Of a DNA stretch of 50,833 nucleotides, positions 25,420 through 34,618 are shown one piece after another (the first letter of the stretch is position 1; each line of letters opens with the position of its first letter). This DNA comes from Pseudomonas fluorescens (GTDB lineage Bacteria; Pseudomonadota; Gammaproteobacteria; Pseudomonadales; Pseudomonadaceae). A program made the translations under genes and the position numbers. The stretch is from contig NZ_CABVGX010000040.1 of NCBI RefSeq assembly GCF_902497625.1, positions 1 through 50,833 on the forward strand, written 5' to 3'. A model generated the notes under the pieces. That model had not been told where the DNA came from. It was given only the letters and a program-made list of their open reading frames with translations, and made no database searches.

Positions 25420-26874
25420 GTGATCCAGTTTTTACTTAACCAGGAACTCCGTAGCGAGCACGCCCTGGACCCAAACCTGACCGTGCTCAATTACCTGCGC
25501 GAACATGTGGGCAAACCCGGTACCAAAGAGGGCTGCGCCAGCGGTGACTGTGGCGCGTGCACCGTGGTGGTTGGCGAATTGCAGACCGATGGCAACGGCC
25601 GCGAACACATTCGCTATCGCAGTCTCAACTCGTGCCTGACGTTTGTTTCGTCACTGCACGGCAAGCAGTTGATCAGTGTCGAAGACCTCAAGCATCAGGG
25701 CGAACTGCACAGCGTGCAAAAAGCCATGGTCGAGTGTCACGGTTCGCAATGCGGCTTCTGCACACCGGGCTTCGTCATGTCGCTGTTCGCCTTGCAGAAA
25801 AACAGCGAGCAACCCGATTCCCATAAGGCTCACGAGGCCCTCGCCGGCAATCTTTGCCGTTGCACCGGCTACCGGCCGATTCTGGAAGCGGCCGAGCAAT
25901 CCTGCTGCGGCAAGCAACCCGACCAGTTCGATGCCCGTGAAGCGGACACCATCGCCCGCTTGAAAGCCATCGCCCCTACCGACATCGGCGAGCTCAACAG
26001 CGGCGACAAACGCTGCCTGGTGCCGCTGACCGTGGCCGATCTGGCCGACCTTTACGACGCCTATCCACAAGCACGCCTGCTGGCCGGCGGCACCGATCTC
26101 GCGCTGGAAGTCAGCCAGTTTCATCGCACCCTGCCGGTGATGATCTACGTCGGCAACGTCGCCGAGATGAAGCGCATCGAGCGTTTTGACGATCGCCTGG
26201 AAATCGGCGCCGCGACCGCCCTCTCCGACTGCTACGAAGCCTTGAAGAACGAGTACCCGGACTTTGGCGAACTGCTGCAGCGTTTTGCTTCGCTGCAGAT
26301 TCGCAACCAGGGCACCCTGGGCGGCAACATCGGCAACGCCTCACCGATCGGTGATTCGCCACCGCTGCTGATCGCACTGGGTGCGCAGATCGTTCTGTGC
26401 AAAGGCGAAACCCGTCGCACGCTGGCGCTGGAAGATTACTTCATCGACTACCGCGTCACTGCACGGCAGGAGAGCGAGTTCATCGAAAAGATCATCGTAC
26501 CGCGCGCCAGTGCCGAACAATTGTTCCGCGCCTACAAGGTGTCGAAGCGTCTGGACGATGATATTTCCGCAGTCTGCGCGGCCTTCAATCTGCGCGTCGA
26601 CACCGGCGTGATCGCCGACGCCCGCGTGGCCTTTGGCGGCATGGCTGCGATCCCGAAACGCGCGGCCAATTGCGAAGCCGTTTTGATCGGTGCGCCATTC
26701 AACAGCGCCACCATCGAACGCGCCTGCGCCGCCCTCGCCGAAGATTTCACGCCGCTCTCGGATTTCCGCGCCAGCAAGGAATATCGCCTGCTGGGCGCGC
26801 AAAATCTGCTGCGTAAGTACTTCATCGAACTGCAAACACCGCACATCGAGACTCGGGTGACCGCTTATGTCTAA
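25420..26874 (+). CDS. xdhA: Xanthine dehydrogenase, FeS/FAD subunit XdhA
   Basis: A 484-residue subunit of the molybdenum enzyme that oxidises hypoxanthine and xanthine to urate. Two [2Fe-2S] sites are visible: plant-type Cys39, Cys44, Cys47 and Cys72 (GCASGDCGAC), then Cys111, Cys114, Cys146 and Cys148 (CGFC, CRC). The FAD domain starts near residue 195 with LLAGGTDLALEV and later GGNIGNASPIGDSPP. Start codon is GTG at 25420 after GAGG. It overlaps xdhB by 8 bp, so translation is coupled. Confidence 0.96.
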   Translation: MIQFLLNQELRSEHALDPNLTVLNYLREHVGKPGTKEGCASGDCGACTVVVGELQTDGNGREHIRYRSLNSCLTFVSSLHGKQLISVEDLKHQGELHSVQKAMVECHGSQCGFCTPGFVMSLFALQKNSEQPDSHKAHEALAGNLCRCTGYRPILEAAEQSCCGKQPDQFDAREADTIARLKAIAPTDIGELNSGDKRCLVPLTVADLADLYDAYPQARLLAGGTDLALEVSQFHRTLPVMIYVGNVAEMKRIERFDDRLEIGAATALSDCYEALKNEYPDFGELLQRFASLQIRNQGTLGGNIGNASPIGDSPPLLIALGAQIVLCKGETRRTLALEDYFIDYRVTARQESEFIEKIIVPRASAEQLFRAYKVSKRLDDDISAVCAAFNLRVDTGVIADARVAFGGMAAIPKRAANCEAVLIGAPFNSATIERACAALAEDFTPLSDFRASKEYRLLGAQNLLRKYFIELQTPHIETRVTAYV

Positions 26875-29266
26875 TCATCACGCTGTAGAGAAGACTCAGG
26901 CCGAACTGGCTGAACTGTTCGCTCAGGACCTGACCAGCGGCGTCGGCCGTAGCGTCAAGCACGACAGCGGCGCCAAGCACGTCAGCGGTGAGGCGCAATA
27001 CATCGACGACCGCCTGGAATTTCCCAACCAGTTGCACGTGTACGCTCGCCTGTCGGACCGCGCGCACGCAAAAATCATCAGCATCGACACCCAGCCTTGC
27101 TATGCCTTTGAAGGCGTGCGCATCGCCATTACCCACGCAGACGTGCCTGGGCTGAAAGACATCGGCCCGCTGCTGCCGGGCGATCCGTTGCTGGCCATTG
27201 ACGATGTGCAATTCGTTGGGCAACCGGTGCTCGCTGTGGCCGCCAGAGACCTGGAGACCGCGCGTAAAGCAGCGATGGCGGCGATCATCGAATATGAAGA
27301 TCTGGAGCCGGTGCTGGACGTGGTGGAAGCCCTGCGCAAACGCCATTTCGTGCTCGACAGCCACACGCATCAGCGTGGCGATTCGGCCGGCGCGTTGGCG
27401 ACCGCCGAGCACCGTATTCAGGGCACGCTGCACATAGGCGGCCAGGAACACTTCTACCTCGAAACCCAGATCTCTTCGGTGATGCCGACCGAAGATGGCG
27501 GGATGATCGTCTACTGCTCGACGCAAAATCCCACTGAAGTGCAGAAACTCGTCGCCGAAGTGCTCGACGTGTCGATGAACAAGATCGTCGTCGATATGCG
27601 CCGCATGGGCGGTGGTTTCGGTGGCAAGGAAACCCAGGCCGCCAGTCCGGCATGCCTGTGTGCGGTGATCGCGCACCTCACCGGCCAGCCGACCAAGATG
27701 CGCCTGCCGCGCGTCGAAGATATGTTGATGACCGGCAAGCGTCACCCGTTCTACGTTGAATACGACGTTGGCTTCGACAGCACCGGTCGCCTGCACGGCA
27801 TCGCGCTGGAGCTGGCCGGCAACTGCGGTTGCTCGCCGGACTTGTCGGCCTCGATTGTCGACCGGGCGATGTTCCATGCCGACAACTCGTATTACCTGGG
27901 CGATGCGACCATCAACGGTCATCGCTGCAAGACCAACACCGCGTCGAACACCGCCTACCGTGGCTTCGGCGGCCCGCAAGGGATGGTCGCCATCGAAGAA
28001 GTGATGGACGCGATTGCCCGCCATCTGGCGCTTGACCCGTTGGCCGTGCGCAAGGCCAACTACTACGGCAAGACCGAACGCAACGTCACCCATTACTACC
28101 AGACCGTCGAGCACAACATGCTCGAGGAAATGACCGCCGAACTGGAAGAAAGCAGCCAGTACGCCGAGCGCCGCGAAGCGATTCGTCGCTATAACGCCAA
28201 CAGTCCGATCCTGAAAAAAGGCCTGGCGCTGACACCAGTCAAATTCGGTATTTCGTTCACCGCAAGCTTCCTCAACCAGGCCGGCGCGCTGATCCACGTC
28301 TACACCGACGGTAGCATCCACCTGAACCACGGCGGCACGGAAATGGGCCAGGGGTTGAACACCAAGGTTGCGCAGGTCGTCGCCGAAGTGTTCCAGGTGG
28401 AGATGGACCGCGTACAGATCACCGCGACCAATACCGACAAGGTGCCGAACACCTCGCCTACCGCAGCATCCAGCGGCGCTGACCTTAACGGTAAAGCCGC
28501 GCAGAATGCGGCGGAAATCATCAAGCAGCGCCTGGTCGAATTTGCTGCACGGCAATACAAAGTCAGCGAAGAAGACGTGGAATTCCACAACGGTCATGTG
28601 CGCGTGCGCGATCACATTCTGACCTTCGAAGCGTTGATTCAACAGGCGTATTTCGCCCAGGTGTCGCTGTCGAGCACTGGTTTCTACAAGACGCCGAAAA
28701 TCTATTACGACCGCAGCCAGGCACGGGGTCGGCCGTTCTACTACTACGCATTTGGTGCCGCGTGCGCGGAGGTCATCGTCGACACCCTGACCGGCGAATA
28801 CAAGATGCTGCGTACCGATATTCTTCACGACGTCGGTGACTCGCTGAACCCTGCCATCGACATCGGTCAGGTCGAGGGTGGTTACATTCAAGGCGCAGGC
28901 TGGCTGACCATGGAAGAGCTGGTCTGGAACAACAAGGGCAAGCTGATGACCAACGGCCCGGCCAGCTACAAGGTCCCGGCCGTGGCGGACATGCCGCTGG
29001 ACCTGCGGGTGAAGCTGGTGGAAAACCGCAAGAATCCGGAAGACACGGTGTTCCATTCCAAGGCGGTCGGCGAGCCGCCGTTCATGCTCGGCATCGCTGC
29101 GTGGTGCGCGATCAAGGACGCCGTGGCGAGCCTGGGCGATTACAAACACCAACCGAAAATCGACGCGCCGGCGACGCCGGAGCGGGTGTTGTGGGGCTGT
29201 GAGCAGATGCGCCAGTTGAAGGTGGCTAAGGCTGTTGAAGCTGAAGCTGAGTTGGCTTCGCTCTAG
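26867..29266 (+). CDS. xdhB: Xanthine dehydrogenase, molybdenum subunit XdhB
   Basis: A 799-residue catalytic subunit binding the molybdenum cofactor. It has the conserved GGGFGGKET motif (near residue 247), TAYRGFGGPQG, GGTEMGQGLNTKVAQ, and near the end AVGEPPFMLG, whose Glu is the catalytic base in this family. It starts 8 bp inside xdhA. Together XdhA and XdhB form the heterodimer core; XdhC downstream supplies the sulfurated cofactor. The very long open frame on the opposite strand is a composition effect. Confidence 0.97.
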   Translation: MSNHHAVEKTQAELAELFAQDLTSGVGRSVKHDSGAKHVSGEAQYIDDRLEFPNQLHVYARLSDRAHAKIISIDTQPCYAFEGVRIAITHADVPGLKDIGPLLPGDPLLAIDDVQFVGQPVLAVAARDLETARKAAMAAIIEYEDLEPVLDVVEALRKRHFVLDSHTHQRGDSAGALATAEHRIQGTLHIGGQEHFYLETQISSVMPTEDGGMIVYCSTQNPTEVQKLVAEVLDVSMNKIVVDMRRMGGGFGGKETQAASPACLCAVIAHLTGQPTKMRLPRVEDMLMTGKRHPFYVEYDVGFDSTGRLHGIALELAGNCGCSPDLSASIVDRAMFHADNSYYLGDATINGHRCKTNTASNTAYRGFGGPQGMVAIEEVMDAIARHLALDPLAVRKANYYGKTERNVTHYYQTVEHNMLEEMTAELEESSQYAERREAIRRYNANSPILKKGLALTPVKFGISFTASFLNQAGALIHVYTDGSIHLNHGGTEMGQGLNTKVAQVVAEVFQVEMDRVQITATNTDKVPNTSPTAASSGADLNGKAAQNAAEIIKQRLVEFAARQYKVSEEDVEFHNGHVRVRDHILTFEALIQQAYFAQVSLSSTGFYKTPKIYYDRSQARGRPFYYYAFGAACAEVIVDTLTGEYKMLRTDILHDVGDSLNPAIDIGQVEGGYIQGAGWLTMEELVWNNKGKLMTNGPASYKVPAVADMPLDLRVKLVENRKNPEDTVFHSKAVGEPPFMLGIAAWCAIKDAVASLGDYKHQPKIDAPATPERVLWGCEQMRQLKVAKAVEAEAELASL

Positions 29267-29282
29267 GGACCGAGGTGCGGCT

Positions 29283-29376
29283 TTCGCGAGCAAGCCCGCT
29301 CCCACAATAGATCTCCAGTGGGCACAAGATTTGAGAATGACAGAGATCAAAATGTGGGAGCGGGCTTGCTCGCGAA
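29283..29376. repeat. REP inverted pair between xdhB and xdhC
   Basis: TTCGCGAGCAAGCCCGCTCC at 29283 faces GGAGCGGGCTTGCTCGCGAA ending 29376, a complete doublet inside the xdh operon. It could act as a transcript-stability or attenuation element between the two genes. Confidence 0.85.
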
Positions 29377-29413
29377 GAGGCCCAAACAGACAACACTGAT
29401 GTCGAGGTGAAAC

Positions 29414-30259
29414 ATGTACAACTGGATCGACGCCCTCGCTGACCTGCAAAATCGCGGTGAACCGTGCGTACTGGTGACCATCATCGAAGAGCTCGGCTCG
29501 ACACCGCGCAATGCCGGTTCGAAAATGGTCATCAGCGCCAACCAGAGCTTCGACACCATCGGTGGCGGGCATCTGGAATACAAAGCCATGCAGATCGGCC
29601 GCGAGATGCTCGCCAGCGGCAAACAGGACACCCACCTGGAGCGCTTCAGCCTCGGCGCCAGCCTGGGTCAGTGCTGCGGTGGTGTGACAGTATTGCTGTT
29701 TGAACCGATGGGCCAGGTCCAGGCGCAGATTGCCGTGTTCGGCGCCGGCCATGTCGGCCGCGCGCTGGTGTCGTTGCTCGCCAGTCTGCCCTGCCGCGTG
29801 CGCTGGATCGACTCGCGGGAAGCTGAATTTCCTGAGCAACTGCCCCATGGCGTGCGCAAGATCGTTGCGGAAGAACCGGTGGATGAAATCGACGATCTGC
29901 CCGCCGGCAGTTATTGCATCGTCATGACCCACAATCATCAGCTCGACCTCGAACTCACCGCCGCGATTCTCAAGCGCAACGACTTCGCCTACTTCGGCCT
30001 GATCGGCTCGAAGACCAAACGGATGAAGTTCGAACATCGTTTGCGTGATCGCGGGTTTGACAGCAGCGTGCTGCAACGCATGCGCTGCCCGATGGGCATC
30101 GGCGAAGTCAAAGGCAAGCTGCCTGTGGAAATCGCCGTCTCCATCGCCGGCGAAATCATCGCCACCTATAACGCCGATTTCGGCCAGCACACTGCCAGTG
30201 CCGGATCGTCGATCGCCAAATTGCTGCCTGCGTCCCGTCGCAGCCAGGCTTCGAACTAA
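29414..30259 (+). CDS. xdhC: Xanthine dehydrogenase accessory protein XdhC
   Basis: A 281-residue chaperone that binds the molybdenum cofactor, promotes its sulfuration and inserts it in XdhB. The N-terminal XdhC/CoxI domain has ELGSTPRNAGSKMVIS and GGGHLEYKAM; the C-terminal Rossmann-like domain begins VFGAGHVGRALVSLL near residue 113. It ends with the typical RCPMGI and GEVKGKLPVEIAVSIAGEI segment. The gene is 147 bp after xdhB, with a REP pair between, and 22 bp before guaD. Confidence 0.95.
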   Translation: MYNWIDALADLQNRGEPCVLVTIIEELGSTPRNAGSKMVISANQSFDTIGGGHLEYKAMQIGREMLASGKQDTHLERFSLGASLGQCCGGVTVLLFEPMGQVQAQIAVFGAGHVGRALVSLLASLPCRVRWIDSREAEFPEQLPHGVRKIVAEEPVDEIDDLPAGSYCIVMTHNHQLDLELTAAILKRNDFAYFGLIGSKTKRMKFEHRLRDRGFDSSVLQRMRCPMGIGEVKGKLPVEIAVSIAGEIIATYNADFGQHTASAGSSIAKLLPASRRSQASN

Positions 30260-30281
30260 CTGCCACGAATTGAGAACGACA

Positions 30282-31586
30282 ATGCCTTTGACTCGCAAAG
30301 CTTATCGCGCCGCCATTCTGCACAGCATCGCCGACCCCGCCGAAGTCGGTATCGAGGCGTCTTATGAGTATTTCGAAGACGGCCTGCTGGTGGTCGACAA
30401 CGGTCAGATCAGTGCCGTCGGCCACGCCAGCGACCTGCTACCGACGCTGCCGGCGGATATCGAGATCACGCATTACCAGGACGCGCTGATCACCCCGGGC
30501 TTCATCGATACGCACATCCACTTCCCGCAAACCGGCATGGTCGGCTCGTATGGCGAACAGCTGCTGGACTGGCTCAACACTTACACCTTCCCGTGCGAAA
30601 GCCAGTTCGCCGACAAGGCCCATGCCGATGAAGTCGCGGACATTTTCGTCAAGGAACTGCTGCGCAACGGCACCACCACAGCGTTGGTGTTCGGCAGCGT
30701 TCACCCGCAATCGGTGAACTCGTTCTTCGAAGTCGCCGAGCGGCTGGACCTGCGAATGATCGCCGGTAAAGTGATGATGGATCGCAATGCTCCGGACTAT
30801 CTGGTCGACACCGCTGAATCGAGCTACGTCGACAGCAAGGCGCTGATCGAGCGCTGGCACGGCAAGGGTCGCCTGCACTACGCGGTCACTCCGCGCTTTG
30901 CACCGACCAGCACCCCCGAACAATTGACCCTCGCCGGTCAATTGCTCAGCGAATACCCGGATCTGTACATGCAGACCCACATCAGCGAAAACCTGAAAGA
31001 AGTCGAATGGGTCAAAGAGTTGTTCCCGGAGCGTAAGGGGTATCTCGACGTTTACGATCACTTCCAGCTGCTGGGTGAACGCTCGGTGTTCGCCCACGGT
31101 GTGCACCTGTGCGATGACGAGTGCGCGCGGCTGGCGGAAACCGGCTCGGCGATCGCCTTCTGCCCGACCTCGAACCTGTTCCTCGGCAGCGGTCTGTTCA
31201 ATCTGCCGATGGCCGAGAAGCATAAAGTCAACGTGGGCCTGGGCACCGACGTCGGTGGCGGCACCAGTTTCTCGCTGCTGCAGACGCTGAACGAGGCGTA
31301 CAAAGTGATGCAGTTGCAGGGCGCGCGGTTGAGCCCGTTCAAGTCGCTGTACCTGGCGACACTCGGTGGCGCTCGGGCACTGCGCCTGGAAGACAGGATC
31401 GGCACGTTGCAGCCGGGCACCGATGCCGACTTCGTGGTGCTGGATTACAACGCGACACCGTTGCTGAGCTACCGTTTGAAGCAGTCCACCAACATTGCCG
31501 AGACGTTGTTTGTGTTGATGACGCTGGGCGATGACCGCACGGTGCTGCAGACCTATGCGGCGGGGAATCAGGTGCATCAGCGCTAA
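30282..31586 (+). CDS. guaD: Guanine deaminase
   Basis: A 434-residue amidohydrolase that converts guanine to xanthine, the substrate of the upstream XdhAB. Metal ligands are in DTHIHFPQ (His78, His80), THISEN, HGVHL and GTDVGGGTSFSLL. The start MPLTRKAYRA at 30282 lies 22 bp after xdhC; the longer open frame overlaps xdhC and is not real. Grouping with xdhABC makes a complete guanine-to-urate route. Confidence 0.96.
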   Translation: MPLTRKAYRAAILHSIADPAEVGIEASYEYFEDGLLVVDNGQISAVGHASDLLPTLPADIEITHYQDALITPGFIDTHIHFPQTGMVGSYGEQLLDWLNTYTFPCESQFADKAHADEVADIFVKELLRNGTTTALVFGSVHPQSVNSFFEVAERLDLRMIAGKVMMDRNAPDYLVDTAESSYVDSKALIERWHGKGRLHYAVTPRFAPTSTPEQLTLAGQLLSEYPDLYMQTHISENLKEVEWVKELFPERKGYLDVYDHFQLLGERSVFAHGVHLCDDECARLAETGSAIAFCPTSNLFLGSGLFNLPMAEKHKVNVGLGTDVGGGTSFSLLQTLNEAYKVMQLQGARLSPFKSLYLATLGGARALRLEDRIGTLQPGTDADFVVLDYNATPLLSYRLKQSTNIAETLFVLMTLGDDRTVLQTYAAGNQVHQR

Positions 31587-31605
31587 GATTTCTTCGGGCA
31601 AAAAA

Positions 31606-31642
31606 AATCCCCCGGGGCCTTACAGCTCGGGGGATTCTTTTT
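31606..31642 (+). terminator. Intrinsic terminator after guaD
   Basis: AATCCCCCG (31606-31614) pairs with CGGGGGATT (31628-31636), followed by CTTTTT. It ends the xdhABC-guaD unit 20 bp after the stop; the A-run before it also permits use from the other side. Confidence 0.88.
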
Positions 31643-31663
31643 GCCGGTCAAAAAATCGAAAGA

Positions 31664-32026
31664 TCGCAGCCTCGTTTCACTCGACAGCTCCTACGTTGGA
31701 ATGAGATCCCCGTAGGAGCTGTCGAGTGAAACAAGGCTGCGAACGCGTGGAATGAGACCCCCGTAGGAGCTGTCGAGTGAAACGAGGCTGCGAACGTGGA
31801 GTGAGATCCCCGTAGGAGCTGTCGAGTGAAACGAGGCTGCGAACGCGTGGAGTGAGATCCCCGTAGGAGCTGTCGAGTGAAACGAGGCTGCGAACGCGTG
31901 GAATGAGATCCCCCGTAGGAGCTGTCGAGTGAAACGAGGCTGCGAACGCGTGGAACGAGTTCCCCGGTAGGAGCTGTCGAGTGAAACGAGGCTGCGAACG
32001 CGTGGAATGAGGCTGCGATCTTTTCG
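31664..32026. repeat. 51-bp tandem array of a REP-like unit
   Basis: One inverted unit (31664-31695) is followed by six forward copies of GTAGGAGCTGTCGAGTGAAA with a GAGGCTGCGAACGCGTGGAA-type tail, starting at 31712, 31763, 31812, 31863, 31915 and 31967 (spacing 51, 49, 51, 52, 52). The unit also occurs as an inverted pair at 48881-49026. It fills the gap between the guaD terminator and the GntR gene. Open frames across it are repeat artefacts. Confidence 0.88.
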
Positions 32027-32040
32027 GCAACAACCGACAA

Positions 32041-32805
32041 TCAAAGCTTCGCGCTCGAACGCCCAGGCTTCCTGGTCTGCAACAAATGCGAGAACACTGC
32101 ATGCAAATCATCCGACGCGCTTTCTTCGTCGAGGTTGAGTTTGCTGTCGATGTGATTCATGTGGTGCATCATCAAATCCACCGCCAGCGTGCCGTTGCGC
32201 GCTTCGATGGCGTCGATCAACTGGGTGTGCTCGTCATACGAACAGTGCGAGCGGTTGCCACTTTCGTACTGGGCGATGATCAGGGAAGTCTGCGACACAA
32301 GGCTGCGCTGAAAGCTGATCAGCGGAGCATTTTTTGCCGCTTCGGCCAGCTTCAGATGGAATTCCCCGGAGAGGCGGATTCCCGCACCGCGATCACCCCG
32401 GGAGAAACTGTCGCGCTCGTCATTGACCATCTGGCGCAATTCGGCGATCTGCTCGGCCGTTGCATGCTGCACAGCCAGTTCCGTGATGGCCCGCTCCACC
32501 AGCCGCCGCGCCAGAAACACCTGACGAGCCTCTTCGACGCTCGGGCTGGCAACCACCGCGCCGCGGTTCGGACGCAGGAGCACGACGCCTTCATGGGCCA
32601 GGCGCGAGAGTGCGCGGCGAATGATGGTGCGACTGACCCCGAAAATTTCCCCCAGCGCTTCTTCGCTCAACTTTGTGCCGGGCGCCAGGCGCTGTTCGAG
32701 GATGGCCTCGAAGATATGCGCGTAGACAATATCGTCCTGGGTTCCGCTGCGGCCGGCTTTGCCTGCTCGCGGTTGTTTCTTGAGGGGTTGCAACTGTTCG
32801 TTCAT
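32041..32805 (-). CDS. GntR-family (FCD) transcriptional regulator
   Basis: A 254-residue regulator: N-terminal winged helix (about 25-95; ILEQRLAPGTKLSEEALGE and FGVSRTIIRRALSRLAHEG) and an FCD-type helical domain with the metal/ligand pattern residues (EFHLKLAEAAKN, HCSYDEHTQLIDAIEA and MMHHMNHIDSKL). The start MNEQLQPLKK at 32805 gives family length; its ribosome-binding site is weak, and the open frame extends far upstream through repeats. It is divergent from the BenE-type permease gene across a 544-bp gap, so that gene, or the neighbouring purine genes, are candidate targets. Confidence 0.88.
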   Translation of the reverse strand: MNEQLQPLKKQPRAGKAGRSGTQDDIVYAHIFEAILEQRLAPGTKLSEEALGEIFGVSRTIIRRALSRLAHEGVVLLRPNRGAVVASPSVEEARQVFLARRLVERAITELAVQHATAEQIAELRQMVNDERDSFSRGDRGAGIRLSGEFHLKLAEAAKNAPLISFQRSLVSQTSLIIAQYESGNRSHCSYDEHTQLIDAIEARNGTLAVDLMMHHMNHIDSKLNLDEESASDDLHAVFSHLLQTRKPGRSSAKL

Positions 32806-33032
32806 GGGCACTCGAGTCGGGAGAACTGCGGCGAATAGACCGTGAATGTAATACGGCACAGTAGGTCGCTGGCAAGTATCGCGTAAAAAACACGGCGATT
32901 GTACACAATGAATGGTGGCAACACGACTGTACGGCTCTTTGCGGCCCCGGCTGTATTGCGACGAGTCATCACATTTGAGTTTAGGCTTATCCACGCAAAC
33001 CTGTGCTCGCGGATCTGCGGTAAACATCCCTC

Positions 33033-33180
33033 TGTGGCAAAGGGCTTGCCTGTGGCAAGGGGGCTTGCCTGTGGCCAAGGGCTTGCCTGTGGCCAAGGGC
33101 TTGCCTGTGGCAAAGGGCTTGCCTGTGGCAAAGGGCTTGCCTGTGGCAAGGGGGCTTGCCTGTGGCGAGGGGGCTTGCCC
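33033..33180. repeat. 18-bp minisatellite derived from a REP
   Basis: Eight copies beginning TGTGGC with the consensus TGTGGCAAAGGGCTTGCC start at 33033, 33051, 33070, 33088, 33106, 33124, 33142 and 33161. The last copy continues as a normal REP half (GGCGAGGGGGCTTGCCCCC). Variants AAA, CAA and AAGG among units show they have diverged or been converted. In two frames it translates to hexapeptide repeats, but no gene is supported. Confidence 0.9.
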
Positions 33181-33303
33181 CCGTTCGAGTGCGTAGCACT
33201 CGCAAGATTGAAGGATCAGCATAGATTTGGGGGCTGCTTCGCCGCCCAACGGGGGCAAGCCCCCTCGCCACGAAGACTGCTTGGCAAGCCCCCTCGCCAC
33301 GAA
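33161..33303. repeat. REP pair with a duplicated right arm before benE
   Basis: GTGGCGAGGGGGCTTGCCCC at about 33162 faces GGGGGCAAGCCCCCTCGCCA near 33250-33272; the right arm is then repeated once more (GGCAAGCCCCCTCGCCACGA, to 33303). The pair ends about 45 bp before the BenE start codon. Confidence 0.8.
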
Positions 33304-33349
33304 GGCTCTTTGGGATTCACTGGTTTTATAGACAAGGAACATCACCGCC

Positions 33350-34546
33350 ATGAACAACGCTACGCAGTCGCAGCTCCGCCCGCTGGCCGACACCTCACCG
33401 TCAGCCATCGTCGCCGGTTTTATCGCGATGATGACCGGCTACACCAGTTCCCTGGTGTTGATGTTTCAGGCCGGTCAGGCGGCAGGGCTGAGCAGCGGGC
33501 AGATTTCTTCGTGGATCTGGGCAATTTCGATTGGCATGGCGGTGTGTTCGATCGGCCTGTCGCTGCGCTATCGCATGCCGATAACCATTGCCTGGTCGAC
33601 GCCCGGTGCGGCGCTGCTGATTACCAGCCTGGGTGGCGTCAGTTATGGCGAAGCGATTGGCGCCTACATCACCTGCGCAGTGCTGGTAACCATCTGCGGC
33701 CTGACCGGCAGCTTCGAGCGGCTGGTGAAAAAGATCCCGGCATCTCTGGCCGCCGCCTTGCTGGCAGGGATTCTGTTCAAGATCGGTAGTGAAATCTTCG
33801 TCGCCGCGCAGCATCGCACGGCGCTGGTGCTGGGCATGTTTTTCACTTACCTGCTGATCAAGCGGTTGTCGCCCCGTTACGCCGTGCTGGCCGCGCTGTT
33901 AGTTGGCACGGCGCTGTCGGGATCCATGGGGCTGCTGGATTTCAGCGGGTTCCATCTGGAACTGGCGACTCCGGTCTGGACCACGCCGCACTTCTCTTTG
34001 GCCGCAACCATCAGCATTGGCATCCCGCTGTTCGTAGTCGCGATGACCTCGCAAAACATGCCGGGCATCGCCGTTCTGCGCGCGGACGGTTACAACGTGC
34101 CAGCCTCGCCACTGATCACTACCACCGGCATTGCCTCGTTGCTGTTGGCGCCATTCGGCTCCCACGGGATCAATCTGGCGGCGATCAGCGCGGCCATCTG
34201 CACCGGTCCGCATGCTCACGAAGATCGCAATAAACGCTACACAGCGGCGCTCTGGTGCGGGATTTTTTACGGCATCGCCGGGGTGTTCGGTGCGACGCTG
34301 GCAGCCTTGTTTGCCGCGCTGCCGAAAGAACTGGTGCTGTCGATCGCGGCGCTGGCCTTGTTCGGCTCGATTATCAATGGCTTGAGCATCGCCATGGCCG
34401 AAGTGACGGAACGGGAAGCGGCGTTGATCACCTTTATGGTCACGGCGTCAGGGCTGACGCTGTTTTCCATCGGTTCGGCGTTCTGGGGGATTGTCGCGGG
34501 GGTATTGACGTTGGTGATTCTGAATTGGCAAAAAAAGCAGCCGTAA
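33350..34546 (+). CDS. BenE-family benzoate/H+ symporter-like permease
   Basis: A 398-residue inner-membrane transporter with about 12 membrane segments. The family is indicated by GFIAMMTGYTSSLVLMFQ near the N-terminus, PITIAWSTPGAALL and AVLRADGYNVP with a following PFGSHGINLAAISAAICTG. BenE proteins belong to the nucleobase/ascorbate-like fold and are named for benzoate uptake, but there are no benzoate catabolic genes here, so the substrate is open; a nucleobase-like compound would suit the purine neighbours only as a guess. AAGGAA is upstream of the ATG. Confidence 0.9.
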   Translation: MNNATQSQLRPLADTSPSAIVAGFIAMMTGYTSSLVLMFQAGQAAGLSSGQISSWIWAISIGMAVCSIGLSLRYRMPITIAWSTPGAALLITSLGGVSYGEAIGAYITCAVLVTICGLTGSFERLVKKIPASLAAALLAGILFKIGSEIFVAAQHRTALVLGMFFTYLLIKRLSPRYAVLAALLVGTALSGSMGLLDFSGFHLELATPVWTTPHFSLAATISIGIPLFVVAMTSQNMPGIAVLRADGYNVPASPLITTTGIASLLLAPFGSHGINLAAISAAICTGPHAHEDRNKRYTAALWCGIFYGIAGVFGATLAALFAALPKELVLSIAALALFGSIINGLSIAMAEVTEREAALITFMVTASGLTLFSIGSAFWGIVAGVLTLVILNWQKKQP

Positions 34547-34602
34547 GCTTCAAGCTTCAAGCTTCAAGCTTCAAGCCGAATCAACTTGCGGCTTGAAGCT
34601 TG
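34545..34602. terminator. AAGCTTC heptamer run and hairpin between convergent genes
   Basis: Four perfect AAGCTTC copies start at 34545 (overlapping the permease stop). CAAGCTTCAAGCC (34565-34577) then pairs perfectly over 13 bp with GGCTTGAAGCTTG (34590-34602). It lies between the convergent permease and yggL genes and could stop transcription from both sides, though no T-run follows. The register of pairing can slip by seven bases. Confidence 0.55.
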
Positions 34603-34618
34603 TAACTTACAACTGCCG

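Noticed and set aside
26822..30298. A 1158-codon open frame on the minus strand across xdhB and xdhC
   Set aside because: It mirrors highly biased GC-rich codons of real plus-strand genes, has His/Arg/Val-rich composition typical of antisense frames, no ribosome-binding site and no domains.
31648..32111. Repetitive proteins encoded across the 51-bp array
   Set aside because: Several frames are open at once because the unit length is often a multiple of three; no start signals and no independent support.
33033..33180. CRISPR array
   Set aside because: The units are contiguous 18-19 bp repeats without unique spacers, and no cas genes are present.
32899..33408. Hexapeptide-repeat proteins (GLACGK-type) across the 18-bp minisatellite
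   Set aside because: Both strands and several frames are open as a result of the repeat; one merely extends the GntR gene upstream.
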